Below are positions 22,196-32,239 of a stretch of DNA of 64,000 bases, in pieces (position 1 is the stretch's first letter; every line of letters starts with the position of its first letter). The stretch comes from Pyrrhosoma nymphula (lineage: Eukaryota > Arthropoda > Insecta > Odonata > Coenagrionidae), in contig OY754338.1 of assembly GCA_963573305.1 (NCBI GenBank), positions 46,775,531-46,839,530 on the forward strand. The letters are read 5' to 3'. Below the pieces are notes generated by a model. The model was not told the DNA's origin and made no database searches. It saw nothing but the letters and a program-made list of their open reading frames with translations. Made by a program: the position numbers and the translations under genes.

Positions 22196-22516
22196 CTAAT
22201 TCGCAACGGTCGTTGTATAATTTAGGATTTCCATTGTAAAATCACTCCTGTGGCTGCTACATATTAAGTTTTTAGCAAAATTACTTTTATCCTCTTTGAT
22301 GTTTTTGTAAGCACTTAAATGTTCTTTTCTCTTGACACAGGAGCTTCTACCAGTCTGCCCCACGTAGGCACCATTGCAATCGTTGCATATCAATGAATAT
22401 ACTCCACATCGGTCTAATTGCTCTATCGGGTCCTTACATTTTACTCGCAGCTTTCGGTGAGTGGCATTAGGTCTAAAAGCCATGCGGAATTCGTCTCTAG
22501 GTAGAAAGTGAGCCAT
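22196..22516 (-). pseudogene. Penelope-like element, GIY-YIG endonuclease part
   Basis: The frame contains CGVYSLICNDCNGAYVGQTG, then RSSCVKRKEHLSAYKN. This is the GIY-YIG nuclease core in the Penelope-specific form (GVYSL..C..C...YVGQT, Cys pair before the YVG half), with the catalytic Arg (QTGRS) and a downstream KEHL tract. In Penelope-like elements this nuclease nicks the target for primed reverse transcription. The segment is separated from the RT by frameshifts and stops (22850-22520), so this copy is non-functional. Confidence 0.85.
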
Positions 22517-22847
22517 TTTCTAAGATACTGCACCCAGGTATGTCACCGAGCACCACTGCTTCTTTTAACTCTCGTTCTCAGAAAACATTTGGTCGATAGC
22601 CAATCTTCTCTGTTTTTTAAACTAATTTGTCTATTAAATGTGGTGAATACCTGAAGCAATTTGTTTAATTGTGCTGATTTCTTTCTTGAAGTCTTCTCTT
22701 GATAGTGGAATGTTGAACAGGCGATGAATCATGGAATGAAAAGCCATCAGTTTGTGTGAGTAATGGTGTCTTGTAATTGCTGGGATGACATGGTGGGTAT
22801 AACAGAGTTTCTGAAAAATGGAAAAGGAATGCTGGTCTTTATCGAGT

Positions 22848-24039
22848 TTAATTGTAAGATCCCGGTAATTTACAGTGTGTGGTTAGAGTCTCTTTCACAG
22901 GTGAATGAAATTTAGGATGAATATCATTTAGAAAACTCTTGAAAATATCCAGCTGCCGATCAGTCCCATTCCAAAGCACAATAATATCGTTGACGTATCT
23001 GTACCAGTAGGCCACATAATTTAGTAGGTTGTGTCCTGAACTAAAAGTTTTTTCTTCCAAAAGATCAACAAAAATATCTGCCAGAAGTGGGGAAAGAGGT
23101 AAACCCATAGCGAGGCCACTACCCTGTTTATAAAATTAACCGTTGAACTTGAAATAATTTTGGGCCACACACATTTTGAGAAGGGTGGATAATTCGTTCT
23201 TCGTTTTTTCGGCGATCTTGGCTGCCCCCAGGAGATCGATAGCCAGGCCAGTTCCTTCCTCTGGTGGTACACAAGTGAAAAGGTTGACGATGTCAAAAGA
23301 GACTAGTCTTGAGTTCTTCTGAGGTATGATGTCTTTTATTTTGTCCACGAGATCAAGAGAATTTTCGACACCGCGCTTTGATTTGAATGCTGTTTGCTGC
23401 GATATAAGTTGAGTCAAGGCTAATTTGTGCGTTGGAGCTCTTATAATCGACACTACTGGTCTAATAGGGGCGTCCGGCTTGTGAATTTTAATAATCCCGT
23501 AAAGCCTAAGAGGGATAGGGTTTTTACTTAGCAAGAAATGCCAATCTTTTGGTTGAAAAAGTTCTGTTGACGCTCTAACCGCATCTCTGGTAGCTTGTTG
23601 GAACTTTGGCGTAGGGTCTTTCTCCAACAGAGTCAAATTAGATTTCTGAATGAAATCGTAGCACTTCTTGATGTAATCCTCACGATCTAAAATCACCAGG
23701 CAATATCCTTTGTCAGCTTTCTGCAAGACTAGGTCCTCAGCCAATACTTGTCTTTTAATACGTAGATCGAATCTTTTTAAGGATTTGCACACAATCTCTA
23801 GAACGTGGTGGGCAAATAATTGCTAGATAAATCTTATTTGTCTCGTTGGCAACAACATGGTTAAGGCTAGTATTCGCTCGTTTAAGGGCAACATAAAACT
23901 CAATCGCTAAATTTTCCAGACAGGTAAGCCCTTTAGACAGGTAAGCCATTTCTTCCTCTTGAAATTGGTGATGAGAAAGGTTTAAAACTCTCTGGTGGAA
24001 TTTATGAACTTGCGGTGTCACATTGGCGTTATTGATCAC
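22848..24039 (-). pseudogene. Penelope-like reverse transcriptase, frameshifted
   Basis: Three minus-strand frames cover the RT. 24039-23755 holds the N-terminal part (LNLSHHQFQEEEMAYLSKGL). 23792-23136 holds the KADKGYCLVILDREDYI block, PLRLYGIIKIHKPDAPIRPV and SRLVSFDIVNLFTCVP (motif A, catalytic Asp present). 23108-22848 holds GLPLSPLLADIF and the motif C block YRYVNDIIVLW. Motif C normally carries two Asp; here the first is Asn. A TAA lies between the second and third segments and a frame change lies between the first two. Confidence 0.85.
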
Positions 24040-24515
24040 TGCCGTCGTCCGATCCCTTAACCGCAGTATTTTACAATTAATTATCTCCCGTCTCCACTGC
24101 TAAGTTGTCGAACATAATCATCAATAGCAGATCATTCCACAGTGTGTAAGGAATTGGTTAATTAATATGTAACACGAATAGATAGTAAGAAATGCTGTCA
24201 CTGATCCCGTACCATTTTCTGAGTTCTTTTAAAATCCACTCACTTGAAGCCTTCTTAACTGCATGGATGGCGGCTGGCGATCTTGAAGTTGTAGTGATGT
24301 TCACGTAGGATGCGAGTTTCTGCCGGAGACACATGCTGTTGAAGTAAATATTGAAGGAAGCGATCCGTTTCTTGATGGATAACTTCCTGTACTATAACTT
24401 TACTTGAGTAGCTGTACTAGCTTCACGTACTAGATTCACTAGTTCATCATTAACGTTGTGGTATTCCATTATTATGTTTGTCAATGAATAACAATTACTA
24501 ATACCCCTTTTATTT

Positions 24516-24567
24516 AAATTAGGCGGCCCGGGTTTCAGTGAATAATCACCATCATCAGGCATTAATT
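24516..24567 (-). ncRNA. Hammerhead-like ribozyme copy 2 (5' terminal repeat)
   Basis: The minus strand reads AATTAATGC, CTGATGA (core intact), a GGTGA-TTAT-TCACT helix II, GAAAC, then CCGGGCC where copy 1 has CCGGGTC. So the cleavage-site triplet GTC has become GCC and helix III loses its A-U pair. Helix I is partly kept. The lesion is different from that of copies 1 and 3. Confidence 0.6.
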
Positions 24568-24652
24568 GAGATCTGTTTATCCTAATGATTCCGTAGTTAC
24601 GTAACGGAAGGTGAGAAGAATTTTGAAACGGGGGAAAAGGAAGGGTAAAGGG

Positions 24653-24703
24653 ATTAATGCTTGATGATGGTGATTATTAACTGAAACCCAGGTCGCTTAC
24701 TTT
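24653..24703 (+). ncRNA. Hammerhead-like ribozyme copy 3 (inverted partial repeat)
   Basis: The plus strand reads ATTAATGC, TTGATGA, a helix II with a changed base (GGTGATTATTAACT), GAAACC, AGGTC and GCTTACTT. C3 is T here, but the GTC triplet is intact. It belongs to the inverted copy of the terminal repeat that ends the element. Confidence 0.5.
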
Positions 24704-24783
24704 AAATAAAAGTGGTATTAGTAACAGATATTCATTGGCAAACATTATAATGGAATACAAAGTTAATGATGAACTAGTGAATT

Positions 24784-25215
24784 TCGAAGGAAATAATATA
24801 AATACTATATGCTACGCAGACAATGCACTACTAATTGCAGTAAAAGAAGATGATTTACAAAAGACTTTGATGACATTTATGGAGATAGTATAATGTGAGA
24901 TTTATGAAATAAATATGATTTATGAAATAAAAATGAGACTTTGATGACATTTATGAAATAAATATAATATGGAAATAGAACCCGAAAAAAATTTAATCAA
25001 TGGTAGCATCAAGATATCTCCAATAACAGAATTAACACGCATGAAGAAAAAATAATAGAATGAACATATATCAAGAATCGACGACTCAAGATACGTGAAG
25101 ATAGCGAGGGACCGAATACCATAAGGAAAGAGGGGCATAGGTCGTCCACGCAAGAGATGGTCCGACAACCTCAATTAATAAAGGCATAATCAAAAAGAAC
25201 GGGCAAAAATGCCTT
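24784..25215 (+). pseudogene. Non-LTR reverse transcriptase, 3' half
   Basis: This continues the RT interrupted at 21940. After the target duplication the frame reads INTICYADNALLIAVKEDDL (motif C, YADN in place of YADD) and QKTLMTF. A local direct duplication of TTTATGAAATAAATATGA-type sequence follows at about 24900-24960. Further down, frames give the 3' tail with ARDRIP, GKRGIGRPRKRWSDNLN and a lysine-rich end at about 25200. Stops and shifts are frequent. Confidence 0.7.
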
Positions 25216-26150
25216 CAACGAAGAAGAAGAAGAAAGCATGCAAAAAGTACTGTAAGTGCCTACTACGTTGCAGATTAAAGAATCAAGCATTAGAGAGAAA
25301 ATCAACTCACTACTTATCGACAAACCTATTTTAAAGTCTCATTGCCAACCGATTTCTCACCGTCCAGGGATTAATTTTGTGTCGATAAATATATTAAATA
25401 GGTAGTCGTTGACAAAAACTGTTACCTATAAAGTGAAGTTTGCTTTTATTAAAGATTATGCTGAATAAATATCGCACTGCTATCAATCCATTTGCCATCA
25501 GGTCATACATACTTCATGGTGGCTAGAAGTAATAGAAAATACCAAGTTTCGTGAAGGAAGCTGCCGAAAAGTTTTTACTCCTTGCGTTTGAATCTGAGGG
25601 AAAGACGTGGGCATCAGATGGGAATAGCCAGGAGGGTTGGATTAAAGACGGTATAAAAAAAATTACGGGTGAGGAAGGAAAAGGGTTCTTCCCTTTAGAT
25701 ATTTTATCCGCGTCCTGTGGTGCCGTGTCTTGCTCGCTCGCTCCGAAATGATTCCCAGCAGCGGTGACTCCGGCTTCCTGCCACAAGCAGCACCCAGATG
25801 TTAATGCGACCGTGATTCACGTAATGGCTATGGCGTGACACGCTCCCTCCTCTACTCTGCTGCTCTATTTCGCGAAACGAAAACCTAGCTCGCGACATCT
25901 CTGATCTATCTCACGAGGGGTTTGAGACTTCCCCAACACTCCTCCGTGAAGTTCATTATCTTGTCATTTATTTTCAGTATTTATTCCCCGAGTAACTGCG
26001 TCACTTTATCGAGGGGCAGGTCTGATAACCATCCACTTTTTTAGCAACATGCCCTTTTTGCCCACCATGAGTTACTGTCCAGGAGGAATCGTAGAATTTC
26101 CGGAGTTTTGGCTTCTTTAATTTTAAAATTCTTACAATACATTATGCACA
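25216..26150. other. Intergenic sequence
   Basis: A 66-codon plus frame from 25551 and overlapping minus frames show no domain. Base composition rises near 25690-25900. Nothing can be assigned. Confidence 0.35.
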
Positions 26151-26154
26151 GAAG

Positions 26155-26535
26155 AGGCTGGAAAAGGGTTAAATATGATGAGTAGCGTTCATCGATGCCA
26201 AAAGACGGATTCGGAGAAAAGAGGATGAGAATAAGCTGCAGACATTTGAGACGTTAGAGGAGAACTATTTGGAAAAAAACGGGAAAACATTTGTCAGAAA
26301 TTAAAGATGTTATCGGATTATGAAAAGTTTGATATGGAATGTGGCGTTGCTTGCTGCCAAAACCTTAACTCAGAGAAAAGAGGATGATAATACACTGCAG
26401 GCGTTTGAGATTCAGGCTTGGAGAAGAATGGAGGAAGGGTGGAGGACGGAAATGAAGAAAATCGTGGAAGCATTTGGTGTGGTGGTCGAGGAGAGGACAT
26501 TTATGGAGGAGATTTGGAGGAGGAAAATAGAATAG
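26155..26535 (+). pseudogene. Non-LTR ORF2 C-terminal fragment, internally repeated
   Basis: The plus frame from 26320 reads SLIWNVALLAAKTLTQRKED, DNTLQAFEIQAWRRMEE, matching the conserved (V/I)W..AL..AETWTL.K.D...L.AFE.W.WRRM tract after the RT core of insect non-LTR elements. Just upstream (26190-26260) a second, worse version occurs (RRKEDENKLQTFETLEE), so two copies lie in tandem. No RT core remains. Confidence 0.55.
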
Positions 26536-27283
26536 ACCTAACGGTAGGAATGAAGAGAAATAGAACGTACTCTTAACATAAGAATGACATCGTGAAAGGA
26601 GATAAGGGCCTGCACCCGTACAAGCCTCTGACTGAATAAGATTGTTTCTATCTTCCATTTCAAACTTGCGTTACCAGTAAATTACTCTTAAAAAATAGTA
26701 CATTGAACTCAATTAGAGTAAAAAGTCCTTAATTCCGTGCTTACATTTTCTGGTTCACGTTCATTTTGTATTAAATATGACCACAATTGTCAAGGAATCA
26801 AAACATCAGAAGTTCTTGACACGCGTTACTCCAATTTATCCTCAAACATTTGATATTGGATACTTCATTTATCATTAACATCAAATCATTATTTTAAAAT
26901 AGAAGCATAAATTGGTGAGTGATCCGTGTTGCATTACTAAATGGACAAGTTAAGATTAAAACTTGAGCAACAAGGTAAAATTTCCGATGAGAAACATCCG
27001 AACATTGGCGGGCTTCATTCATTTGTTTTGAAAGTCAGTGGTCAATCTAAACGGTTGTAAACAAAGCCGCAAAAGCGCACTTAATGAAGGCTCAGATTAA
27101 GGATTAAAAAGATTGGCACTTATACAAATGCACCATCAAGGCCGACTGACACTCAATTTACACTGGTGAATCTTTGATGATTCTGGAAAGCATAGATGTC
27201 GTTTGCCATTGTGAGAACAAACAGAGGTCATCAACCCTTAAAGGATGACCACGAGAATCTTAATGAGAAAATTAACGCCTATA
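26536..27283. other. Intergenic sequence
   Basis: AT-rich, no reading frame or repeat partner recognised. Confidence 0.35.
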
Positions 27284-27486
27284 ATATTTATTTTATTTAC
27301 TTATTTTCCATCACCACCGAAAACAGCACTCATTGGTCTTTACATCGGGGTATTAACAACATTAACAATTGACGAGCACACACAACCATGCCCTGGGAAG
27401 TGAAAAATCCTCCCCAGGCGGGATTCGAACCCGCGACCTTTGGGTTAGCAGGCGAGGACGTAACCCCGCCGCCACCGAGGCCGGCC
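27284..27486 (-). repeat. tRNA-derived SINE, second copy
   Basis: On the minus strand it begins GGCCGGCCTCGGTGGCGGCG, has the B box GGGTTCGAATCCC (complement of about 27420-27432), the shared GGGCATGGTTGTGTGTG body block, TGTAAAGACC, and ends in an AAATAAATA-type tail. It is about three-quarters identical to the 15.8-kb copy. Confidence 0.8.
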
Positions 27487-27905
27487 CAGTACACATTTTT
27501 TTTACACCCAGTTTTTTGTTAACTTTCTCGGCCACTGTTTGATAAATAAATATTTTTTCTTTGGGAGAAGATCAGTCTTGGTAAATTACAGAGGTTATTA
27601 TCTCCTCTCATCGTTTCACAATATTAAATTTGAAACTCTTTAAGGCTACACACACTTTTAATTAATCACACAGCATTTGTTAAGATATGGTAATTAGCAT
27701 TTAGTATAATATTTCTTTAAATATATACAGAGAAACATTTACCATTGAGTATTTTTTTTATAAATTAAGTGCTTACTTTTTTGGCAACTTCCACCTATAT
27801 CTTACATGCATTAATTTTATTGCTCTTTATTTACTTAGTTATTTATAAGTTTTAAATATTTCTGTAGTTTCAAATAACAGTGATATTATAAAAATCTATT
27901 AGTCT
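27487..27905. other. AT-rich intergenic sequence
   Basis: Strongly AT-rich with no recognisable feature. Confidence 0.35.
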
Positions 27906-28200
27906 TATCTACTACTGTATAAAAGGCTACGCGAACGTACGTATGATTTAGTTGCTAGGTGTAGTGACTCAGATGTGCGCCAACAGATGGCAAGTGAGCT
28001 TCCATATAACTTTTACACTAACTGACACATAGCACTGGCATATGTATTTTTCAAAATGTAAAATTTTTCAAATACACGAAAGGGAAACATTAGCAACAGC
28101 TCCGCCTGCTTCACAAAATATGGTGTATAAAAAGAAATCTCTGACACATATATGTTGTTATAGTTACATGTATTGATTTCCTAAAAATATAAACAAATTA
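27906..28200 (+). repeat. Dispersed repeat, Helitron-like, plus copy
   Basis: Starts TCTACTACTGTATAAAAGG and runs through CGTACGTATGATTTAG, GCGCCAACAGATGGCAAGTG and GCCTGCTTCAC. It is the inverted partner of 12950-13200. Similarity ends near 28170. The TC start and TATAAAAGG block recall insect Helitron 5' ends; no 3' hairpin was found. Confidence 0.5.
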
Positions 28201-28427
28201 ATTTACATTTTATTATTTTCTATATTCATTACTTTTAGGCTATTTTGCCTATATTTTACCCTGCCCCAACAGACTTTTCAACTAATGCATTACTAATTCT
28301 CTGAATTCTATCTATCCGTCTGCCTGTTCATCTGTCTATCTCTCAGTCACGCATGTTCGGAGGACTTATAGGTGACCAACGAGCGACACTTTAATATTTT
28401 TTAGAAACAATTATAATAGTATGAAAT

Positions 28428-28585
28428 GTATTTTTTCGCGTTTAGAAGAAAATCTGTTATTATGAAATCGAATTATTACGAAATATACGTCATGTGTCAT
28501 GTTAAAACGGCGTAGAATTGCCAAAAAAAAAACAAATTGGTACCATGCAATTTTTTACACTTTTCTCTACAGGTATCACTAATAA
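28428..28585 (+). repeat. Dispersed repeat (TTTCGCGTTTAGAAGAAAAT family), copy 1
   Basis: The blocks TTCGCGTTTAGAAGAAAAT, GCGTAGAATTG, AACAAATTGG and ATGCAATT occur in the same order at 51998-52130. The class is unknown. Confidence 0.5.
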
Positions 28586-28649
28586 AAACACATTTGCAAA
28601 GTTTCACGCGAATCTGTACATAAACAATAATCGCACCAACCACCTTAAA

Positions 28650-28880
28650 GGGTGGGAAGAGCATATAACAGAGAGGTTTCGGGAGGCGTGCCTGGTATGG
28701 GTAGGCGGGAGGCAAAAGGAAGCAAGCGGGTAATGGGACGGGACCCGGACGGGCCTGGGGAAGTTCGGAGGGCTAATCTAGACCTTGGCCCGGGGAAAGG
28801 GCTCTGGGGGGAAAGGGCGTTTAAGTGGCCGGGCAAAATAATTTTGGGGCCTAGCCTCTGGGGGCAGAGCTATGCGATAC
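28650..28880. other. G-rich island in AT-rich surroundings
   Basis: About 230 bp of strongly purine/G-rich plus strand (runs such as GGGACGGGACCCGG and GGCCCGGGGAAAGGG) with abrupt edges. Frames on both strands are open but low-complexity (Gly/Arg or Pro/Ser) and I do not regard them as genes. Probably a piece of a transposon or satellite that I cannot place. Confidence 0.4.
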
Positions 28881-30339
28881 TCAATGAAGAAATTTGACCT
28901 TTGGCTTTAAGATACCAGAAGTAGGATTAAATACTATATTACATGCTTTGATTTTAGCTTTTCCGTGTTTCATGAATAAACTATATTAAAATACAATCCG
29001 TGTTACTTCATTATATGTTTATTATACATAACATTATATAATAAGGCGACAACTAGTTGGTATACCGAAGAATATTATCTACATTTGATCAGTTAAAAAA
29101 AAAATATGAGAACATCGGCCATAGGGGTGACATAGATAGTCCAAATCGTAAATGGAAAATTTTTTTCCCTTTAACATACTTCACATTACATTAGGATAAG
29201 GGATTGCGATCGACAATATTCGAAAAATTCTTTTTATCTTCAATTTCTCGAGGAATGTTTTCTCAGCATTTAAGAAAAACTTATCAACATTTCGAGATTT
29301 TTTGTAAGGCATCAGAATTAACCCTCCGTTAACAACAAGACATCCTTCTTTGTGAAGAATTCGGCATGGATTTGAAGGTGTTAAATTAAACTTGAAAATT
29401 TTAGGAGATTACCGTTGAGGAAAGCGACGTCCCCAAACTAATAAAATCATTATATAAATTATTTAAAATCTTACTTTATTATGGAAATATTTATTTTCAT
29501 TAAATTAAAAGTATACAAATAATTTCTTCAAACGCTACTATTTATAAATATGTATTTGAGGAGAATATTGCGAGAAATTGCATTCGCACCTGAGATTTCT
29601 CAAATATCCTCGAGACATAAAACAATTTCTCGTGTTCTCGAGCAGTAAAATTGAGCATAACGAGACATTTTGTATCTCGAGACTAAAAATAAAGTCAAGA
29701 AACCACTAGGTTACATCAATTTAGACCATATCGCCCACATCACTGCATAAATGATCCCCGATCATAATTAAATGCCTATATTACTCAAGAGTATTGACAG
29801 GTCAGATAACGTTATAAAAAAACTGTTTACATTTAAAACGTGTCTTAAACGTAAAGCGTCACGCGAAAAAAAAGTTATTAGTGAAAGAGCCTATGGTACT
29901 TAAGATAACTACAAGTAGGCGAATATAGTTTTAAAGCTATTACCATTCTGAGGCTAAGTTTGCTACTTTCGAATCAATTATAATGAATACGTTGCACGAG
30001 TAATAATTTCAGTTATTCGCTAATGTGATCCATGCGAAAAGTTATAGAGAAAGGCAAGATTCTGTTGACGCAATGGTAAGAGGGCACAAATAAAAAAAGA
30101 AAAATACACATGTGTACATATATTGAAATTTATATATTTCTATGATCAAATTCGAACAGATATATTGGGTAGGTCCTTCTGGAATTACGCAAAATTTCTG
30201 AGTTTCATTATGCTCTGGCGGGTTTCTCATTTTCTCACCAGGGTAAGAGAAAACTTCATAGTCCTAATTTCCCTCGAAACAAAGTCAAATTTAGATTATT
30301 CAGGATGAAATGCAAAGAGTACGGACTTTATCTTATCCT
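28881..30339. other. AT-rich intergenic sequence
   Basis: Between 29220 and 29690 the hexamer CTCGAG or CTCGAGA recurs (for example near 29249, 29610, 29637 and 29677), hinting at a decayed repeat. No coding sequence recognised. Confidence 0.35.
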
Positions 30340-30344
30340 GAGCA

Positions 30345-30530
30345 TTGACATGAGCATCCTGAGGATGTAATAGGAAAGGGTAGAATAGGTGGAATATTAG
30401 AAGTTTTAAGAATACGAGAGCGTGTATGAGGCACTGTAATAGAAGCAAAAGAGGTATACAAGGCATTATGGAGGATATTATTGAAGGGGAGCCACTTCCT
30501 TCGGCCTAACAGCAGTAGCAGTAGCACTCT
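30345..30530 (+). pseudogene. 3' fragment of the MKQC-tail non-LTR element
   Basis: Plus-strand frames give VLRIRERV, then after a stop GTVIEAKEVYKALWRILLKG, followed by a PNSSSSS-type tail. These match the tails at 3.9 and 42.8 kb. Truncated and frame-broken. Confidence 0.5.
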
Positions 30531-31166
30531 TTGACTTCGCTTACACCGAAAGGAAATGGCTTGATGGGTCTTGGTGTATTTGAACTCCTGCAATTTGGGT
30601 ACAGAGTGGTGCACGTAAAAGCTTACTTCTATTAAAATCTACCAAAAAACTTATGAATTCCCGAAGTACATCCAAACCAACTTACGACAGGTGTCGGGAT
30701 CTAACGCGGTCGTAAGTCGACGACCAACTGTATAACGTGCTATGCAAACGTAGTATACAGGCATGTCACCAAGGTACATACCCAGGTCGTGAACCGCCAT
30801 ATTGGATCCTATTTGCAGCGGGAATTCAAAGTTAGTTCGCAAATGAATGGGTAACATAGGCAATAAGATCCATGAATACTTCCCTTGGTAAACACGTTAA
30901 TACATTAACGTCCGGTTTCACCAACCTTCGTTAAAATTCGCCAAACGCTCCGTTATCTAACGAACAATTAAAATTTAATGGGGCTATATCCAGTGTCACA
31001 TTTCTCCAAGGACTGAATCCGTATTTTAACGATCCGTTAGCACACGCTGCGTTAACATCACGGAATTATGATCGAACTTGTTCTCATACTTTTCGACGGC
31101 CTTGTTCTAGGCACTATGAACGATAAATGAACATCGTTAATCGCTGTTGTTTAAAGAATTTTCGCC

Positions 31167-32057
31167 ATTGCTTCCGAGAATAAGCGATGTAGAAGTTCAA
31201 ATTATGATTCTAATGAAAGAAACGTGATTGTTGATTTAGTGATGAAATATAGAGACATCATTGAAGATAAAAGGGCAGATGGAAGTATGATAAAGAAGGA
31301 GTTGACGTGGAAAAAGGTCGAGGAGTTTAACAGCCATGCAAATGTTAAGAATAGAACTGTCAAACAGCTAAAGGCCTTCTACGACTATTATAAGAGGAAA
31401 GTGAAGAGGGATCAGGCAGACGACAGGGTTTCAAGGTACAAAACTGGTGGTGGTACCTTTGAACCAAAGTCCGACACGGCTGCCGATAAATTGTGGTCTC
31501 TGATAAAGAAGCAGGCAGAGCCCTTATTGAAAGATAAAGACTCAGACTCAGCATATTTAGGCAAGTACTATTATATACCTGAACATAGTAGAATATGAAT
31601 GGAATAAATCGTGAATAATGCGTAGCATTTTAATCGAAATAAAGATTCTTATTGCCCCAGGTAATCTTTAAGAAGAAGCTTTTGAGAGCGATGAATTAGC
31701 TACCACGATTGGCGATCATGTAACAGGTATGTTCCTTCTTTGCAAATAAAAATCGCCTACACTAAAATATATGTTTGTGCATAGAAGTGAATTGTGAAAT
31801 AAGTTATCTGCATGAAATATATTGCAGAACTAGAAGCAAGCCCCTCTAATGAAGCTGAACCTGTGCTAGTGTTGTTAACTATGGATGAGGGCATGATTTT
31901 AAATCCGGACAATGAGAAACATCCCAATAAAGAGAAGGATCCCAGCACTATGATAGACCTGAAAGGGAAACCACCAAAGAGGATGTTGTCCAAAACTGCA
32001 GCCGCTCAGCTAGAAGCTGCCAAGCGCTATTTTTTCTTTGTGCAAAAGAAAAAATAG
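31167..32057 (+). pseudogene. Myb/SANT-like DNA-binding protein of Harbinger element, three exons, start lost
   Basis: Exon 1 (31167-31560) encodes the Myb/SANT-like domain found in Harbinger-associated proteins: SSNYDSNERNVIVDLVMKY, LTWKKVEEFN, VKQLKAFYDYYKRKVKR, then the signature RYKTGGGTFEPK. Proposed exon 2 is 31673-31726 and exon 3 is 31828-32057; both joins keep phase (each builds a Glu codon). Intron 1 would be GC-AG (AG|GCAAGT), intron 2 GT-AG. Exon 3 has the Lys/Glu-rich coiled tail but ends early at TAG because of a hairpin insertion (32021-32063). The expected start is ATT (31167) in a CGCCATTGC context. In intact elements this protein binds DNA and helps bring the transposase to the ends. 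Confidence 0.75.
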
Positions 32058-32063
32058 CGCTTG
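32021..32063. repeat. Perfect 19-bp-arm hairpin inside the Myb/SANT gene
   Basis: Arms 32021-32039 (CAAGCGCTATTTTTTCTTT) and 32045-32063 are exact reverse complements around GTGCA. The right arm belongs to the ancestral reading frame (KEKIALESRALQE in the shifted frame downstream), so the left arm is an inverted copy inserted next to it. It creates the early TAG at 32055. Confidence 0.8.
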
Positions 32064-32239
32064 AAAGTAGAGCGTTACAAGAGAAAGATTTTCCTTTTGA
32101 AGAAGGATAGATTAATTAAAAAACAGCAAGCTTATGAAGCAAAGAAAGATGTTTATTTCCTTAAAACCGAACTGTTGAAAAAGAATTTTGAAAAATGAAG
32201 GAAAGTGAAGCTCGAAGAGAAATTATCTTAATTTTTAAA

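Larger units (their letters stand above)
21941..24783 (-). mobile_element. Penelope-like element with terminal repeats and 14-bp TSD
   Basis: The element of 2.84 kb is coded on the minus strand. It has a broken ORF for an RT plus C-terminal GIY-YIG endonuclease, direct terminal repeats (21951-22090 and 24482-24625) and an additional inverted partial copy at its outer 5' end (24653-24783). Direct plus inverted partial repeats are the known Penelope architecture. It inserted into a non-LTR RT pseudogene with an exact 14-bp duplication. Confidence 0.85.
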
